DNA of 64,000 bases from Carboxylicivirga marina (GTDB lineage Bacteria > Bacteroidota > Bacteroidia > Bacteroidales > Marinilabiliaceae): positions 29,565 through 93,564 of the forward strand of contig NZ_JAENRR010000016.1 in NCBI RefSeq assembly GCF_016612505.1. Direction: 5' to 3'. Each line of letters opens with the position of its first letter. Within the stretch, counting starts at the first letter, position 1. The notes under the pieces were generated by a model. It had not been told where the DNA came from, did not search any database, and worked only from the letters and a program-made list of their open reading frames with translations. The position numbers and the translations under genes are program-made. This document shows positions 1-8,960 of this stretch, piece after piece.

Positions 1-503
1 TTATAGATGCTATTAATTTTCCAATGACCTTTACTGTCGAGCCATACCGAAGGATTAATGTGCTGTGGGTCATATATAGTTGTAAGACCAGGTCCACTTC
101 CTCCAAAACGACTTTGAAAGGATTCACGAATATAGGCTGTAATTCTGTCGCCTTCAATTTGAGAATCGCCATAATGCAATATCCGGATGTTTCGCTTTGT
201 TTCAGCTGAGGACAATAGTTGTTGGTGCAAATTATCAAGCTGTTGAAGAAAGACTGTTGGGCAATTCAAATGTGCGATGGTAATGATCGTATCTTTCAAT
301 TCTACCTGGGGAGGAATAGTTATTGTGTCAGTGTTTTCTTCCAAAATGAGAGCTGTGCTATCGACATCTTTAATATCAATAGGATCTGCCGTAGGTAATT
401 GCCATTGGGCTGGCGTAAAAGGGAATGTGACGTATTTAGTTAAAACCAAAGTCAGCCCTGCTATCATTACAAAATAGATAAGTATGCGAAGCTGTTGGTT
501 CAT
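1..503 (-). CDS. SGNH/GDSL-type hydrolase, N-terminal part (runs off window)
   Basis: An open frame starts with ATG at 503 and reads leftward off the window edge, so about 167 residues are visible. The start is MNQQLRILIYFVM, followed by a hydrophobic stretch (about residues 5-22) that looks like a signal anchor. A Pro/Thr/Asp-rich linker follows, then the SGNH block I motif HYGDSQIEGDR with the likely nucleophile Ser114. Proteins of this kind in Bacteroidota are periplasmic esterases, often acting on O-acetylated glycans. The substrate cannot be read here, and the Asp/His block V lies outside the window. The gene follows the lytic transglycosylase gene on the same strand, with a strong hairpin (556-593) between them. 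A link to cell-wall metabolism is inferred from this position only. Confidence 0.75.
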   Translation of the reverse strand, partial: MNQQLRILIYFVMIAGLTLVLTKYVTFPFTPAQWQLPTADPIDIKDVDSTALILEENTDTITIPPQVELKDTIITIAHLNCPTVFLQQLDNLHQQLLSSAETKRNIRILHYGDSQIEGDRITAYIRESFQSRFGGSGPGLTTIYDPQHINPSVWLDSKGHWKINSIY

Positions 504-555
504 AGATTGTTGAAATTTAATTGTAAAATAAACAATATTCATATAATAAACGGAA

Positions 556-593
556 CAAGGGGTGAATATTACTTGTGTAATACTCACCCCTTG
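556..593. terminator. Strong hairpin downstream of the lytic transglycosylase gene
   Basis: A 10-bp outer stem (CAAGGGGTGA with TCACCCCTTG) and a 6-bp inner stem (TATTAC with GTAATA) close a TTGT loop, with one mismatch between them. It lies between the stop of the transglycosylase gene (615) and the SGNH start (503). No clean U-run follows on the minus strand, so it may be a weak terminator or an mRNA-stabilising stem. Confidence 0.6.
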
Positions 594-614
594 GTTTACT
601 ATCTTAACGCTTCT

Positions 615-2156
615 TTATGATTTTGGTCTTATTTTTAATTTCTGCCCAACCCATAGTTTTGATGACTCACTTAAGCCATTCAGGCTCATGATATTTTTAT
701 TTGAGATGCCAGGGTATTTCTTAGCAATAGTCCAGAGATTGTCACCAGAGCGAACTGTGTAATATTCGTAATTCGAATCAATTGGCTCATTCTTTTTGGG
801 AGCAGCACTGTTTGATGTTACTGTTTTACTGCTCAATTTTTGTTTTTGAGCATACGACATATCATTGATCGCACTGTAATATTCTGTTTTGTCCTTTGGT
901 ACATATACCTTAAGCTTTTGTCCAACCCGAATCACATTTCGTCTGACATTGTTCCAGTACCTCAGGTCAGAAGTGCGAACATCATACCAATCAGCAATTA
1001 GTCCAACTGCATCACCCGATTTAACGGTATAGTATACAGTGGCTTTGTTTTTAGGCGTATCAGGTGAATAGGCGGTGTATTGTGGTTTAACGGTTGACTT
1101 ACCATTAACAAAATAAGTGTCGCGCTTATGTGCATAAATGCTATCCTCAATAGCTGCAAAGTCCGATGCATCATTAATGGTCAGGCGTAAAGCATAATTA
1201 GTACCTGCTGGAATAAGATCTTTACGGTACTGAGGATTTAATGTACGCAAGTAATCAACTTTAACATCCAGCATCTCGGCTACCTGCTTGAAGTGTAAAG
1301 GCTGATTAATGGCAATGGTATCAGTTACAACTGGCAGTGTATTAGGGTTTGCATATAAGTTATGCTCTTTGGCATACATAAATGAATAGGTAGCAGCGAT
1401 AAAAGCGGGCACATAACCACGTGTTTCGCGCGGAAGGTGATAGTATATCTTCCAGAAATCGCGATGACCACCCGAACGACGAATAGCTTTGTTGACGTTT
1501 CCAGGGCCACAGTTATAAGCTGCAATTACCAGAAACCAATCTTTGTATATCGCATATAAATCATCTAGGAAGTCAATGGCAGCTACGGTCGATTTGTATG
1601 GGTCACGTCGTTCATCCACATATGAATTAATGGTTAATCCGTATTGTTTGCCCGTGTAATACATAAATTGCCACAGACCAGATGCACCTGCTCTTGAATA
1701 GGCTTTAGGGTTTAAAGCTGATTCAATGATGGGCAGATATTTAAGTTCCATCGGCATTTGGCGCGCATCCAGCTCTTGCTCAAACATCGGGAAGTAATAT
1801 TCCGATAATCCCAGCATGTTTTGAACCAGTTCGCGACGACGAATCGTATATAATTCGATGTGGCCTCTTACTATTGAGTTATAGGTGTAAGGCATTGGCG
1901 AGCTAATGGCTTCAATGCGTTTGATATATACCGAATCGGGTAGTTTTCCGACTGTTGTACCTTCAGGAATAGAATCCAAAATGATATTATCAGCTGTTTT
2001 TTTAATGTACCACTGATTAACAAGGCTATCAAGGCATTCTTCCAAATAAGGAGGCGTATCTATTTCGGGGAGCGAATCAATATCACTTTGTGCATTTGTA
2101 ACAAATCCAACAACTACCATACAGGCTATTAAAGCCAGCTCTTTCACCTTTTGCAT
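615..2156 (-). CDS. Lytic transglycosylase with two LysM domains (MltD-like)
   Basis: This 513-residue protein has an N-terminal signal peptide ending near NAQ (about residue 23). An SLT lysozyme-like domain follows (about 125-250), with catalytic Glu145 in IIESALNPKAYSRAGASGLW. Two LysM repeats sit at about 373-420 (YYTVKSGD) and 465-511 (YYTVRSGDNLW). The family cleaves the MurNAc-GlcNAc bond of peptidoglycan non-hydrolytically in the periplasm, and LysM domains hold it on glycan strands. The gene is the last of a minus-strand run parA, parB, DUF5683 gene, transglycosylase, and starts 7 bp after the DUF5683 stop. This neighbourhood is common in Bacteroidota and couples segregation genes with wall remodelling. 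Confidence 0.93.
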   Translation of the reverse strand: MQKVKELALIACMVVVGFVTNAQSDIDSLPEIDTPPYLEECLDSLVNQWYIKKTADNIILDSIPEGTTVGKLPDSVYIKRIEAISSPMPYTYNSIVRGHIELYTIRRRELVQNMLGLSEYYFPMFEQELDARQMPMELKYLPIIESALNPKAYSRAGASGLWQFMYYTGKQYGLTINSYVDERRDPYKSTVAAIDFLDDLYAIYKDWFLVIAAYNCGPGNVNKAIRRSGGHRDFWKIYYHLPRETRGYVPAFIAATYSFMYAKEHNLYANPNTLPVVTDTIAINQPLHFKQVAEMLDVKVDYLRTLNPQYRKDLIPAGTNYALRLTINDASDFAAIEDSIYAHKRDTYFVNGKSTVKPQYTAYSPDTPKNKATVYYTVKSGDAVGLIADWYDVRTSDLRYWNNVRRNVIRVGQKLKVYVPKDKTEYYSAINDMSYAQKQKLSSKTVTSNSAAPKKNEPIDSNYEYYTVRSGDNLWTIAKKYPGISNKNIMSLNGLSESSKLWVGQKLKIRPKS

Positions 2157-2163
2157 AAAATCA

Positions 2164-2841
2164 CTAAAATTTAAGTTTCAACTGAAGGCCAACACCTGCG
2201 AAGTCTCCGGGCATTGGTGCCATCATAGACGGCTGTACAGCCATTGATAAATCATCACTAATATCAAAATTGTAGAAGTGGGCATCTACTGCGGCATCCA
2301 CTATTTGTATAACATAAATACCTATCATACCAATGTAACTTAAGTCACGATAACGACGGTAATATTGCTTTTTGCTGTTAAGGGCTTCTTCAAACCACTG
2401 TTCGTATTCGCCATATATCTGCTCCTCACTAAGCCCTGGAGGGATAAATTCTAAATAACTTTTATTGGCAGGGTCCCGAATAATAAAATCGCGGTAAGCA
2501 GATTTGTACTTGTTGTAATATTTAGTATTGAAGCTAATACCATATGCAACACCACCAATACCAGCATATAATAATGGTATTTTCCAGTATTTTTTATTGT
2601 AGGCCTGACCTAAGCCGGGCAATATAGCGGCATAAAAAGAAGCCTTGTGCGGCGAATGCTTTTTTTCCACCACTGGCGTTTCAATAATCTCGCCTTGTAT
2701 TAATGCCGTATCACCCTGTGAGATAAAGGCGTCTGTTTGTTGTGCTTTGAGTGAGAATGAGAAAGTCATAAACACTAAAAAGCACCACAGCCATTTGTAA
2801 TATTGTTTTGTTGTGGTCAAATCGTCTTTTCTTTTAAGCAA
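2164..2841 (-). CDS. DUF5683 family membrane protein
   Basis: This 225-residue protein has a hydrophobic N-terminal segment (about 16-34, ending SLKAQQ), probably a signal peptide. The characteristic DUF5683 core follows: KASFYAAILPGLGQAYNKKYW and then a hydrophobic segment (LLYAGIGGVAYGIS). A Tyr/Arg-rich region and a further hydrophobic helix (IGMIGIYVIQIVDAAVDAHF) come next, and the C-terminus ends in alternating hydrophobic residues (VGLQLKLKF). The function of the family is not established. It sits 11 bp after parB and 7 bp before the lytic transglycosylase, so it is very likely co-transcribed. An envelope role is inferred. Confidence 0.85.
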   Translation of the reverse strand: MLKRKDDLTTTKQYYKWLWCFLVFMTFSFSLKAQQTDAFISQGDTALIQGEIIETPVVEKKHSPHKASFYAAILPGLGQAYNKKYWKIPLLYAGIGGVAYGISFNTKYYNKYKSAYRDFIIRDPANKSYLEFIPPGLSEEQIYGEYEQWFEEALNSKKQYYRRYRDLSYIGMIGIYVIQIVDAAVDAHFYNFDISDDLSMAVQPSMMAPMPGDFAGVGLQLKLKF

Positions 2842-2852
2842 ATAAAAAGCTA

Positions 2853-3737
2853 TTATTTAGCTTTATCCAGAATGCTTATAATTTTTTCCAAGTCATCGTC
2901 AGAGCCAAAAGGAATAACAATTTTTCCTTTCCCATTGTCTGTGCGAGAGAATTGGATGTTCGTTCTAAAGAACGTAGACAACTGAGATTTCAATGCCTCG
3001 TATTCTTCAGGTAGATTTTTTTTCGATTTGGAAGGTTTTTTTTCATCGACACCATTGTTTAAATCACGTACCATTTGCTCAACTTTACGAACAGATAGGT
3101 CATTTTTAACGGTTTCGTCAAATATCATCAATTGAGCTTTGGGGTCTTCAACGCTAATAATAGCGCGCGCATGCCCCATGCCAATTTGTTTTTCAACAAG
3201 GCCTAATTGTACCTCAGCCGGAAGTTTTAGTAAGCGCAGGTAGTTGGCAATTGTAGAGCGTTTCTTTCCAACACGCTCCGACATACTTTCCTGGGTAAGC
3301 TTACATTCTTCAATTAAGCGTTGGTAACTAATCGCTACTTCGATGGGGTCAAGGTCTTCACGCTGAATATTTTCAACCAAAGCCATCTCCAGCATGGTGT
3401 CATCGTCAGCTGTTCTTACATATGCCGGAATCTTTGTAAGGCCTGCAAGTTTCGATGCTCTGTAACGACGTTCACCAGCAATTAGCTGGTATTTGTCCGG
3501 ACCAATTCTTCGAAGTGTTAATGGCTGAACAATACCAATTTGCTTAATAGATTCGGATAACTCATTTAAACGCTCCTGATCAAATTTGGTACGTGGCTGC
3601 CATGGGTTAACTTCAATTTTTGCAATATCAATTTCGTTAATTGATGCAGCAGGTTTGGTTTCTCTTTTTTGAGTTACCTCATCAGCATTTTCAATTAATG
3701 CACCCAATCCACGTCCTAAAGCGTTTTTTCTTGCCAT
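2853..3737 (-). CDS. parB: Chromosome-partitioning protein ParB
   Basis: This 294-residue protein begins MARKNALGRGLGALIEN, the usual Bacteroidota ParB start and ParA-contacting tail. The ParB/Srx-type CTPase domain follows, with the box GERRYRASKLAG (about 89-100) and ENIQREDLDPIEVA. Next is a helix-turn-helix (ESMSERVGKKRSTIANYLRLLKLP) that would read parS. A lysine-rich linker and a C-terminal dimerisation segment complete it. ParB loads on parS and spreads by CTP-dependent sliding. It lies 51 bp after parA on the same strand. No convincing parS palindrome was found nearby. Confidence 0.96.
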   Translation of the reverse strand: MARKNALGRGLGALIENADEVTQKRETKPAASINEIDIAKIEVNPWQPRTKFDQERLNELSESIKQIGIVQPLTLRRIGPDKYQLIAGERRYRASKLAGLTKIPAYVRTADDDTMLEMALVENIQREDLDPIEVAISYQRLIEECKLTQESMSERVGKKRSTIANYLRLLKLPAEVQLGLVEKQIGMGHARAIISVEDPKAQLMIFDETVKNDLSVRKVEQMVRDLNNGVDEKKPSKSKKNLPEEYEALKSQLSTFFRTNIQFSRTDNGKGKIVIPFGSDDDLEKIISILDKAK

Positions 3738-3788
3738 CTTTTATCTATCGTTTGTTCTAATCTATTATTTATCTGTCTGATAAGTAGT

Positions 3789-4568
3789 TTATTTCTTTTC
3801 TGACAGGTTGTTTTTCTTTAAAAGTTCGCGTGCTAAGTTAAGATAATTAACCGCACCTTTTGATGTAGCATCGTACATTACTACTGCTTTACCATAACTT
3901 GGCGCCTCACTTAGCTTAATGTTACGTGATACCAATGTTTCAAATACCATATCCTGGAAATGACGCTGTACTTCCTCTACTACCTGATTCGACAGGTTTA
4001 AGCGAGAATCGTACATGGTTAATAGGAAACCTTCAATCTCCAATTCAGGATTTAATCGGCTTTGAATTATTTTTACAGTGTTTAATAATTTACCTAATCC
4101 TTCTAAGGCAAAGTACTCACATTGAACAGGAATAATAACCGAGTCGGCAGCTGTTAGTGCGTTAACGGTAATCAATCCTAGCGACGGTGAACAGTCAATC
4201 AGGATGAAATCATATTGGTCGCGCACTTGTTCAAGCACCTTGCTTAATACTTTCTCTCTCTCAGGCAGATTAAGCATTTCAATTTCGGCACCTACCAAAT
4301 CAATGTGCGATGGTAATACGTGCAAATGCTCTATTTCGGTCTGAAGAGTGGCTTCCCTGGGATCAGTGCCATCAATAATACATTCGTATATACTGTTCTC
4401 AACTTCTCTTAAATCAAAACCAAGTCCTGATGTGGCATTTGCCTGAGGATCTGCGTCAACGATTAGAACGTTATATTCTAATACAGCTAAGCTTGCAGCC
4501 AGGTTAATTGCTGTAGTTGTTTTTCCAACGCCTCCTTTTTGGTTTGCCAGAGCTATGATTTTCGCCAT
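3789..4568 (-). CDS. parA: Chromosome-partitioning ATPase ParA (Soj)
   Basis: This 259-residue protein carries the deviant Walker A motif KGGVGKTTTAINLA (residues 10-23), typical of the MinD/ParA class. It also has DADPQANAT (Walker A') and a Walker B-like strand FILIDCSPSLGLIT. The length fits chromosomal ParA/Soj and there is no N-terminal DNA-binding extension of the plasmid type. It binds nucleoid DNA as an ATP dimer, and ParB stimulates its ATPase. It is first in the parA-parB-DUF5683-transglycosylase run, with a TATATTTG box at 4648-4655 in front of it. Confidence 0.97.
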   Translation of the reverse strand: MAKIIALANQKGGVGKTTTAINLAASLAVLEYNVLIVDADPQANATSGLGFDLREVENSIYECIIDGTDPREATLQTEIEHLHVLPSHIDLVGAEIEMLNLPEREKVLSKVLEQVRDQYDFILIDCSPSLGLITVNALTAADSVIIPVQCEYFALEGLGKLLNTVKIIQSRLNPELEIEGFLLTMYDSRLNLSNQVVEEVQRHFQDMVFETLVSRNIKLSEAPSYGKAVVMYDATSKGAVNYLNLARELLKKNNLSEKK

Positions 4569-4647
4569 ATTATGGTGTTTTTTAGTATTGAAGTTAAGGG
4601 CTACAAAATGGTTATTTATTTTCTGAAAGCCAAAGTTAAAATTTTCT

Positions 4648-4655
4648 CAAATATA
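4648..4655 (-). promoter_or_regulatory. Putative -7 box for parA
   Basis: On the minus strand this reads TATATTTG, a perfect match to the Bacteroidota -7 consensus TAnnTTTG, about 80 bp before the parA ATG. No clear TTG box is seen at the -33 position, so the assignment is tentative. Confidence 0.5.
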
Positions 4656-4705
4656 TAGGCTAGCTACGCAGAAAAATACCTGATGTTTCAATTTTTTTCT
4701 AGTAA

Positions 4706-5704
4706 TCAATTAGTCAACTTAATAAAGCACTCCTCCAATAACTCCTGTTTGTCAATTGGCACAACACCCGGATGTTCACAAACCAATCCTCCTGCCATAT
4801 TGGCTATGCCGGCTACCAGTTTAGATTCCAAAGCCGATGCTAAACAGAGGGCACTCACACTAATAACAGTGTCGCCAGCTCCCGAAACATCAGCTATGTC
4901 ACGCACTTCAGCAGGTATGAAATGATGTTCTTTATTGTTGATTATCATCACACCTTTTTCAGCCATGGTAACCATAAAATTGCGGATGCCCTGTTCTGAA
5001 ATAAATTGTTTGGTAGCGTTCAGCATGCCTTCTTTATCGTCACTGCTAACATCAACTTTTGCTCCCTCTCTAAATTCCTTTAAGTTAGGTTTGAAGAATG
5101 TGACACCTTTGTAGTCAAGGAAGTTTCGTTTTTTAGGATCGACCAATGTTGGGATGCCTTTATTTTGTGCTAATTCAACAGTTTTTAGAATTGAAGCAGG
5201 TGTTAATACCCCTTTGTCGTAATCTTCAAAGATGATGGCGTCTATTTTATAGGTATTCAGTAAGTCTTCAATGTGGGCCTGAAGTTTCTTTTCTAGAACA
5301 CTATCTAAAGGTGTGTTTTCTTCTTCGTCGATACGTAATAAGTGTTGGTTTTGACTGATAATACGAGTCTTAACCGTTGTCTTACGCTGACTGGCAGAGA
5401 CGATGCCTTGAGAAGGTAAATTATTCTCTTCTAACAAGTTTTTAAAAATATCACCTGCTTCATCGTTAGCAATAACCGAGCATAGAATCGGTGTGGCTCC
5501 TAATGATTGAATGTTTAAGGCTACATTGGCAGCTCCTCCTAGTCGGTTTTCACGACCAGTAGTGGCAATGATGGGCACCGGAGCTTCTGGCGAAATGCGA
5601 TTGACATCTCCCCATAGGTACGAATCAACCATTACATCTCCAATAATTAATATGTGCATATCGTCAAATGCATCAAAAACCTGAGTCAGCTCCTTTCTTG
5701 TCAT
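4706..5704 (-). CDS. rfaE1: D-glycero-beta-D-manno-heptose-7-phosphate kinase (PfkB family)
   Basis: This 332-residue PfkB/ribokinase-fold sugar kinase has the N-terminal signature LIIGDVMVDSYLWGDVNRISPEAPVPI, which is typical of the kinase half of HldE. It also has the Gly-rich motif RLGGAANVALNIQSLGA and the C-terminal anion-hole/catalytic motif DVSGAGDTVIS with the catalytic Asp. It would phosphorylate heptose 7-phosphate at C1 in the ADP-heptose pathway for lipopolysaccharide. The nucleotidyltransferase half of HldE is absent, as usual for the split Bacteroidota form. A TATCTTTG box (5722-5729, minus strand) lies just upstream. A different PfkB sugar specificity cannot be excluded. Confidence 0.85.
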   Translation of the reverse strand: MTRKELTQVFDAFDDMHILIIGDVMVDSYLWGDVNRISPEAPVPIIATTGRENRLGGAANVALNIQSLGATPILCSVIANDEAGDIFKNLLEENNLPSQGIVSASQRKTTVKTRIISQNQHLLRIDEEENTPLDSVLEKKLQAHIEDLLNTYKIDAIIFEDYDKGVLTPASILKTVELAQNKGIPTLVDPKKRNFLDYKGVTFFKPNLKEFREGAKVDVSSDDKEGMLNATKQFISEQGIRNFMVTMAEKGVMIINNKEHHFIPAEVRDIADVSGAGDTVISVSALCLASALESKLVAGIANMAGGLVCEHPGVVPIDKQELLEECFIKLTN

Positions 5705-5721
5705 GCCTTTTAATTTTGCAG

Positions 5722-5729
5722 CAAAGATA
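5722..5729 (-). promoter_or_regulatory. Putative -7 box for the heptose kinase gene
   Basis: On the minus strand this reads TATCTTTG (TAnnTTTG), about 18 bp upstream of the ATG. The -33 region lacks a clear TTG, so this rests on the -7 match and position alone. Confidence 0.45.
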
Positions 5730-5772
5730 GAAAATTGAAAGTCTTGATGAAAGAACTGTGATTAGCCTTGTT

Positions 5773-6948
5773 TTAAATCAAGCTTAAGGGCTTGAATTGC
5801 GTTCCAACAATTGATTTATAATCGCTTTTCAGCCAGTCATGTATCACCGATGAGTATATTGTGCGGAAATCAACAGAATGCAGGAGGTCGTTGTCTTCGC
5901 TCAGCTGTAAATTGCTTATTGGATTGTAAAAACCCGGGTTGGCTAATCGTCCGCCCAATAACCATACATTATTTGCTTTACCATGGTCGGTTCCTTTACT
6001 GCCGTTCTCAGAGATGCGCCTGCCAAATTCTGAGAATACAAGGATAAGGGTGTTGTGCCATGAATTGGATTGTTGTAAGTCTTTTTTTAAAGCAGCCAGG
6101 CTTTCATCTAACTGTGTGAGTAATTGTTGTTGTCGTGTATTTTGATTGGTGTGGGTATCAAATCCACCCATTTCAGTGTAATAAATCTGCGTTTCAGTGT
6201 TTGAACCAATTAATGAAGCAATCATTTTTAACGATTGTGCCAATTTGTGTTTGGGATACTCTGTTTTAGTTGAATAGGTTTTTGAAGTGTTGAAAATATA
6301 CTCGGTAGATTGCTGTGTTTGTGTCAATGTTTTATATAGATAGGCCAACTCGCCTGTTTTATCGTTTGTTGATGCACTTAGTTCATGTATGAAACTTTCG
6401 TTGCTAATGGTGTATAATTGGCGTGCATCGGTAAAAGCCATACCCAGACTTTTTTCACCTTTTAAGGCTAATGAGAGTTGAGTGCCCGACTGAATAGCAT
6501 CATGAGGTGATTGACACTCCGCATCGAGATATCGCCCCAGCCAACCGTGCTGCAAGTATTCTTGTGAATCGCTGGCGCTTAGCCAAATATCACTTGCTCT
6601 AAAATGTGATTTGTTTTGATTAGGGTAGCCCACCTGATTAACAATACTTACTTCACCCTTTTCAAACATCTGAGCAAGATTCTGTAATGATGGGTGAAAG
6701 CCTGTCTCATCATTCACCTTTAAAAGTTTATTCTTTGCCAGTGATATGGATGGTCTGTTTTTATAATAATCATCTGAACGATAGGGGGTGATGGTGTTGA
6801 GCCCATCATTACCTCCTGCCAGCTGAATAATAATTAGCTTGTTTTGATTGAGATTTAGCGAACGCTTGTTAAATGCTTGCAAGAAACCTGGGAGCATCAG
6901 TGTTGTTCCTGCTATCGCACTTTTATGTAAAAATTCTCTTCTTTTCAT
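5773..6948 (-). CDS. DUF1501 family secreted protein
   Basis: The preferred start is the ATG at 6948, giving about 391 residues beginning MKRREFLHKSAIAGTTLMLPG, a Tat-like signal with twin Arg. A GTG at 6972 would overlap the upstream stop and add eight residues with no signal character. The body has DUF1501 features: LIIIQLAGGNDGLNTITPY near the start, MGGFDTHTNQ in the middle, and VFSEFGRRISENGSKGTDHGKANNVWLLGG near the C-terminus. The family resembles the alkaline phosphatase/sulfatase fold, but no activity is established. It starts 17 bp after the DUF1800 gene. These two families are commonly paired and probably act together outside the cytoplasm. Confidence 0.88.
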   Translation of the reverse strand: MKRREFLHKSAIAGTTLMLPGFLQAFNKRSLNLNQNKLIIIQLAGGNDGLNTITPYRSDDYYKNRPSISLAKNKLLKVNDETGFHPSLQNLAQMFEKGEVSIVNQVGYPNQNKSHFRASDIWLSASDSQEYLQHGWLGRYLDAECQSPHDAIQSGTQLSLALKGEKSLGMAFTDARQLYTISNESFIHELSASTNDKTGELAYLYKTLTQTQQSTEYIFNTSKTYSTKTEYPKHKLAQSLKMIASLIGSNTETQIYYTEMGGFDTHTNQNTRQQQLLTQLDESLAALKKDLQQSNSWHNTLILVFSEFGRRISENGSKGTDHGKANNVWLLGGRLANPGFYNPISNLQLSEDNDLLHSVDFRTIYSSVIHDWLKSDYKSIVGTQFKPLSLI

Positions 6949-6965
6949 CTTATTGTATTTGCAGC

Positions 6966-8309
6966 TTAACACATTTGGTATTCGGGCAACGACATTAATT
7001 TCAACAGGTAGTTTTGTTTGTTGTTGCTATTGAGCATTTGTAGCGCTGTGGCATCCGGTGTTTTACCAATAGTAATGATATGTAGCTCTTTTTTGGAAAG
7101 TGAATCAAGCCGCTGGTTTAAGCTTTCCCAATCAATGTTGGCCTTTAAATAATCACGTTTGCGCTTTTTGGTCATTTGATTCTCTTCCATTGGTAGTTCC
7201 GAATCAATTGAACCACCATTAAATAAGAGTGATGGTAATCGCAATCTGAACATCAAAGTATTACTGTCAATCCAGCTTCTTCCACCAGGCCAGCCTGCTA
7301 CGTTTGGTGGCTGAAGCAAGGTTTGCCCCATAATGCGTTGCAGTGCTAGCAATCGTTTTGGTTTATCCATGCTAAAAGGAACGATGTACTGCATACCACA
7401 CAGTAATTCAATGGGTGATTTGATTTTACTGGCCATATACTCATCATGATAAAACCATTTTGATTGAAATAAGTGGCGCATGAGCTTTTCAATGTCGTAG
7501 TCAGTGTAAAAAACCTCAGTGAGTTCATTGATGTGTTTCTGATTTGGCGTATCACTAACAAAATGCTTAAACACGCGTGAGCAGATGTATCGTGCACATT
7601 CTTTCTTTTCTAAAATAATTCGAATGATATCATCCCCATTGAAATCTCCTTTTTGCCCCAGGAATTTTTTGCTTCCATAATCGTGCTGGCGTTGTGCTTC
7701 AATAAACTCACCTTCAGGAGTGAATCGCCAACCCGTAAATGCCCTGGCCGCTTCTTTTATATCACCTTCGGTATACAATACATCGCGCCCTAATGTGAAT
7801 AGTTCCATTAGCTCGCGTGCAAAGTTTTCGTTGGGCTTTTGTTTCTTGTTTTTGTTGTTGTCTAAATAGTTAAGCATGCTGGCTTCTTTCGAAATAGCAG
7901 TGACTAAATCTTTTAAGTGGCCGAGAGCATTTGTTCTTAGCACATTATTAAAGGATTCAGTGAATCGGATATTTTTGCTTGAGACAACAAAGAGGTTGGA
8001 CCAAAAGAAAACCATACGCTCTCTCAAGAAATTGGGGCTTGTAGCCATTCGCTCGTACCATGCCAGATTGTATTCAATTATTTTTTCCCGGTTTAGCTTT
8101 TGATACTTCCGCTTTTCTTGTTCATTGAGATTTCTGATTTCCTGATTGCTAAGTTTGGGGTAGGTGATGTTTAGCGGGATTGATTTATTATGATTGACGA
8201 AGAGATGATCAATAATTTTTTGTTTAGATTCTTTGGCTTGGCTAAGACTATTAATATCAACGCCAAAGCCTGCTCTGCGCATTAAATGACAATACTCTTC
8301 TATTTTCAT
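6966..8309 (-). CDS. DUF1800 family protein
   Basis: This 447-residue protein shows DUF1800 hallmarks: HLMRRAGFGVD at the N-terminus, ERMVFFWSNLFVVSS, the block NENFARELMELFTLG, AARAFTGWRF and the C-terminal PPNVAGWPGGRSWIDSNTL. There is no obvious signal peptide. Its function is unknown. The family occurs next to DUF1501 proteins, and here it is the first gene of the two-gene minus-strand unit, 17 bp before DUF1501. Export through its Tat-signal partner is conceivable but not shown by the sequence. Confidence 0.88.
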   Translation of the reverse strand: MKIEEYCHLMRRAGFGVDINSLSQAKESKQKIIDHLFVNHNKSIPLNITYPKLSNQEIRNLNEQEKRKYQKLNREKIIEYNLAWYERMATSPNFLRERMVFFWSNLFVVSSKNIRFTESFNNVLRTNALGHLKDLVTAISKEASMLNYLDNNKNKKQKPNENFARELMELFTLGRDVLYTEGDIKEAARAFTGWRFTPEGEFIEAQRQHDYGSKKFLGQKGDFNGDDIIRIILEKKECARYICSRVFKHFVSDTPNQKHINELTEVFYTDYDIEKLMRHLFQSKWFYHDEYMASKIKSPIELLCGMQYIVPFSMDKPKRLLALQRIMGQTLLQPPNVAGWPGGRSWIDSNTLMFRLRLPSLLFNGGSIDSELPMEENQMTKKRKRDYLKANIDWESLNQRLDSLSKKELHIITIGKTPDATALQMLNSNNKQNYLLKLMSLPEYQMC

Positions 8310-8387
8310 AAGGCAAGTCGATTACAACAAAAATCAATATTTATCGTACTTTATTTATACACACCCAAACGAATAAAATTCTATTAA

Positions 8388-8957
8388 ATGGTAAAATACC
8401 AAAAAAAAGCCAGTATTGTTATTGGCTGTATCTTAATTATGTGCCTTAGTTGTACCACTAATCAATTTAGCACTAACAATGAAGCGCAACTACACCAATT
8501 AAAAGATGGTTCGATAGTCGTACTGAATAAACATTCAGCCGTACAATGCAATATCAATGATGAGAAACGCATTATTGTGCTAAAAGGTGAAGCTTTTTTT
8601 AAGGTGAGAAAATTAGATGTGCCTTTTGAAGTGCATACACCAACTGGCGTTATAAAAGTTCTTGGCACCTCTTTTAATGTATCGGCATCGGAAGAGGAAT
8701 TAGGAGTGGAGGTGGATGAAGGTATGGTGAATGTTGAAACTGTTAAAGGTAATAAGCGCCTGCGACGTGGAGAGAAGCTCTTTTATGATGATGTGAAGCA
8801 AGTACTAAAAAAAGGACAAGCAGAATTTAAGCATCATATCTGGACGGATGCCTTTAAGAATGACATGCATAAGTTGTATAAGGAAATTGAAAAAGGCGGC
8901 AAGCAACTAGGCAAAGAAATTGAAAATATCAGGAGAGAATTGAAGATAAAGCTCTAA
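8388..8957 (+). CDS. FecR-domain lipoprotein without anti-sigma region
   Basis: This 189-residue protein starts with a lipoprotein signal (ASIVIGCILIMCLSC, lipobox LSC), so it should be lipid-anchored. The body is a FecR domain: LKDGSIVVLNKHSAV, then KGEAFFKV, FEVHTPTGVIKVLGTSFNV and VDEGMVNVE. Family members are normally inner-membrane anti-sigma factors with an N-terminal cytoplasmic domain, a TM helix and a C-terminal DUF4974. Here both flanking parts are missing, replaced by a lipobox and a Lys-rich C-terminal coiled segment (HKLYKEIEKGGKQLGKEIENI). No sigma factor or TonB receptor gene is adjacent. It ends 3 bp before the convergent LytTR gene. Function is unknown. Confidence 0.8.
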   Translation: MVKYQKKASIVIGCILIMCLSCTTNQFSTNNEAQLHQLKDGSIVVLNKHSAVQCNINDEKRIIVLKGEAFFKVRKLDVPFEVHTPTGVIKVLGTSFNVSASEEELGVEVDEGMVNVETVKGNKRLRRGEKLFYDDVKQVLKKGQAEFKHHIWTDAFKNDMHKLYKEIEKGGKQLGKEIENIRRELKIKL

Positions 8958-8960
8958 TTT

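Noticed and set aside
3738..4705. Possible parS site near parAB
   Set aside because: No palindrome resembling the usual GTTTCACGTGAAAC-type parS was found in the spacers of the par cluster.
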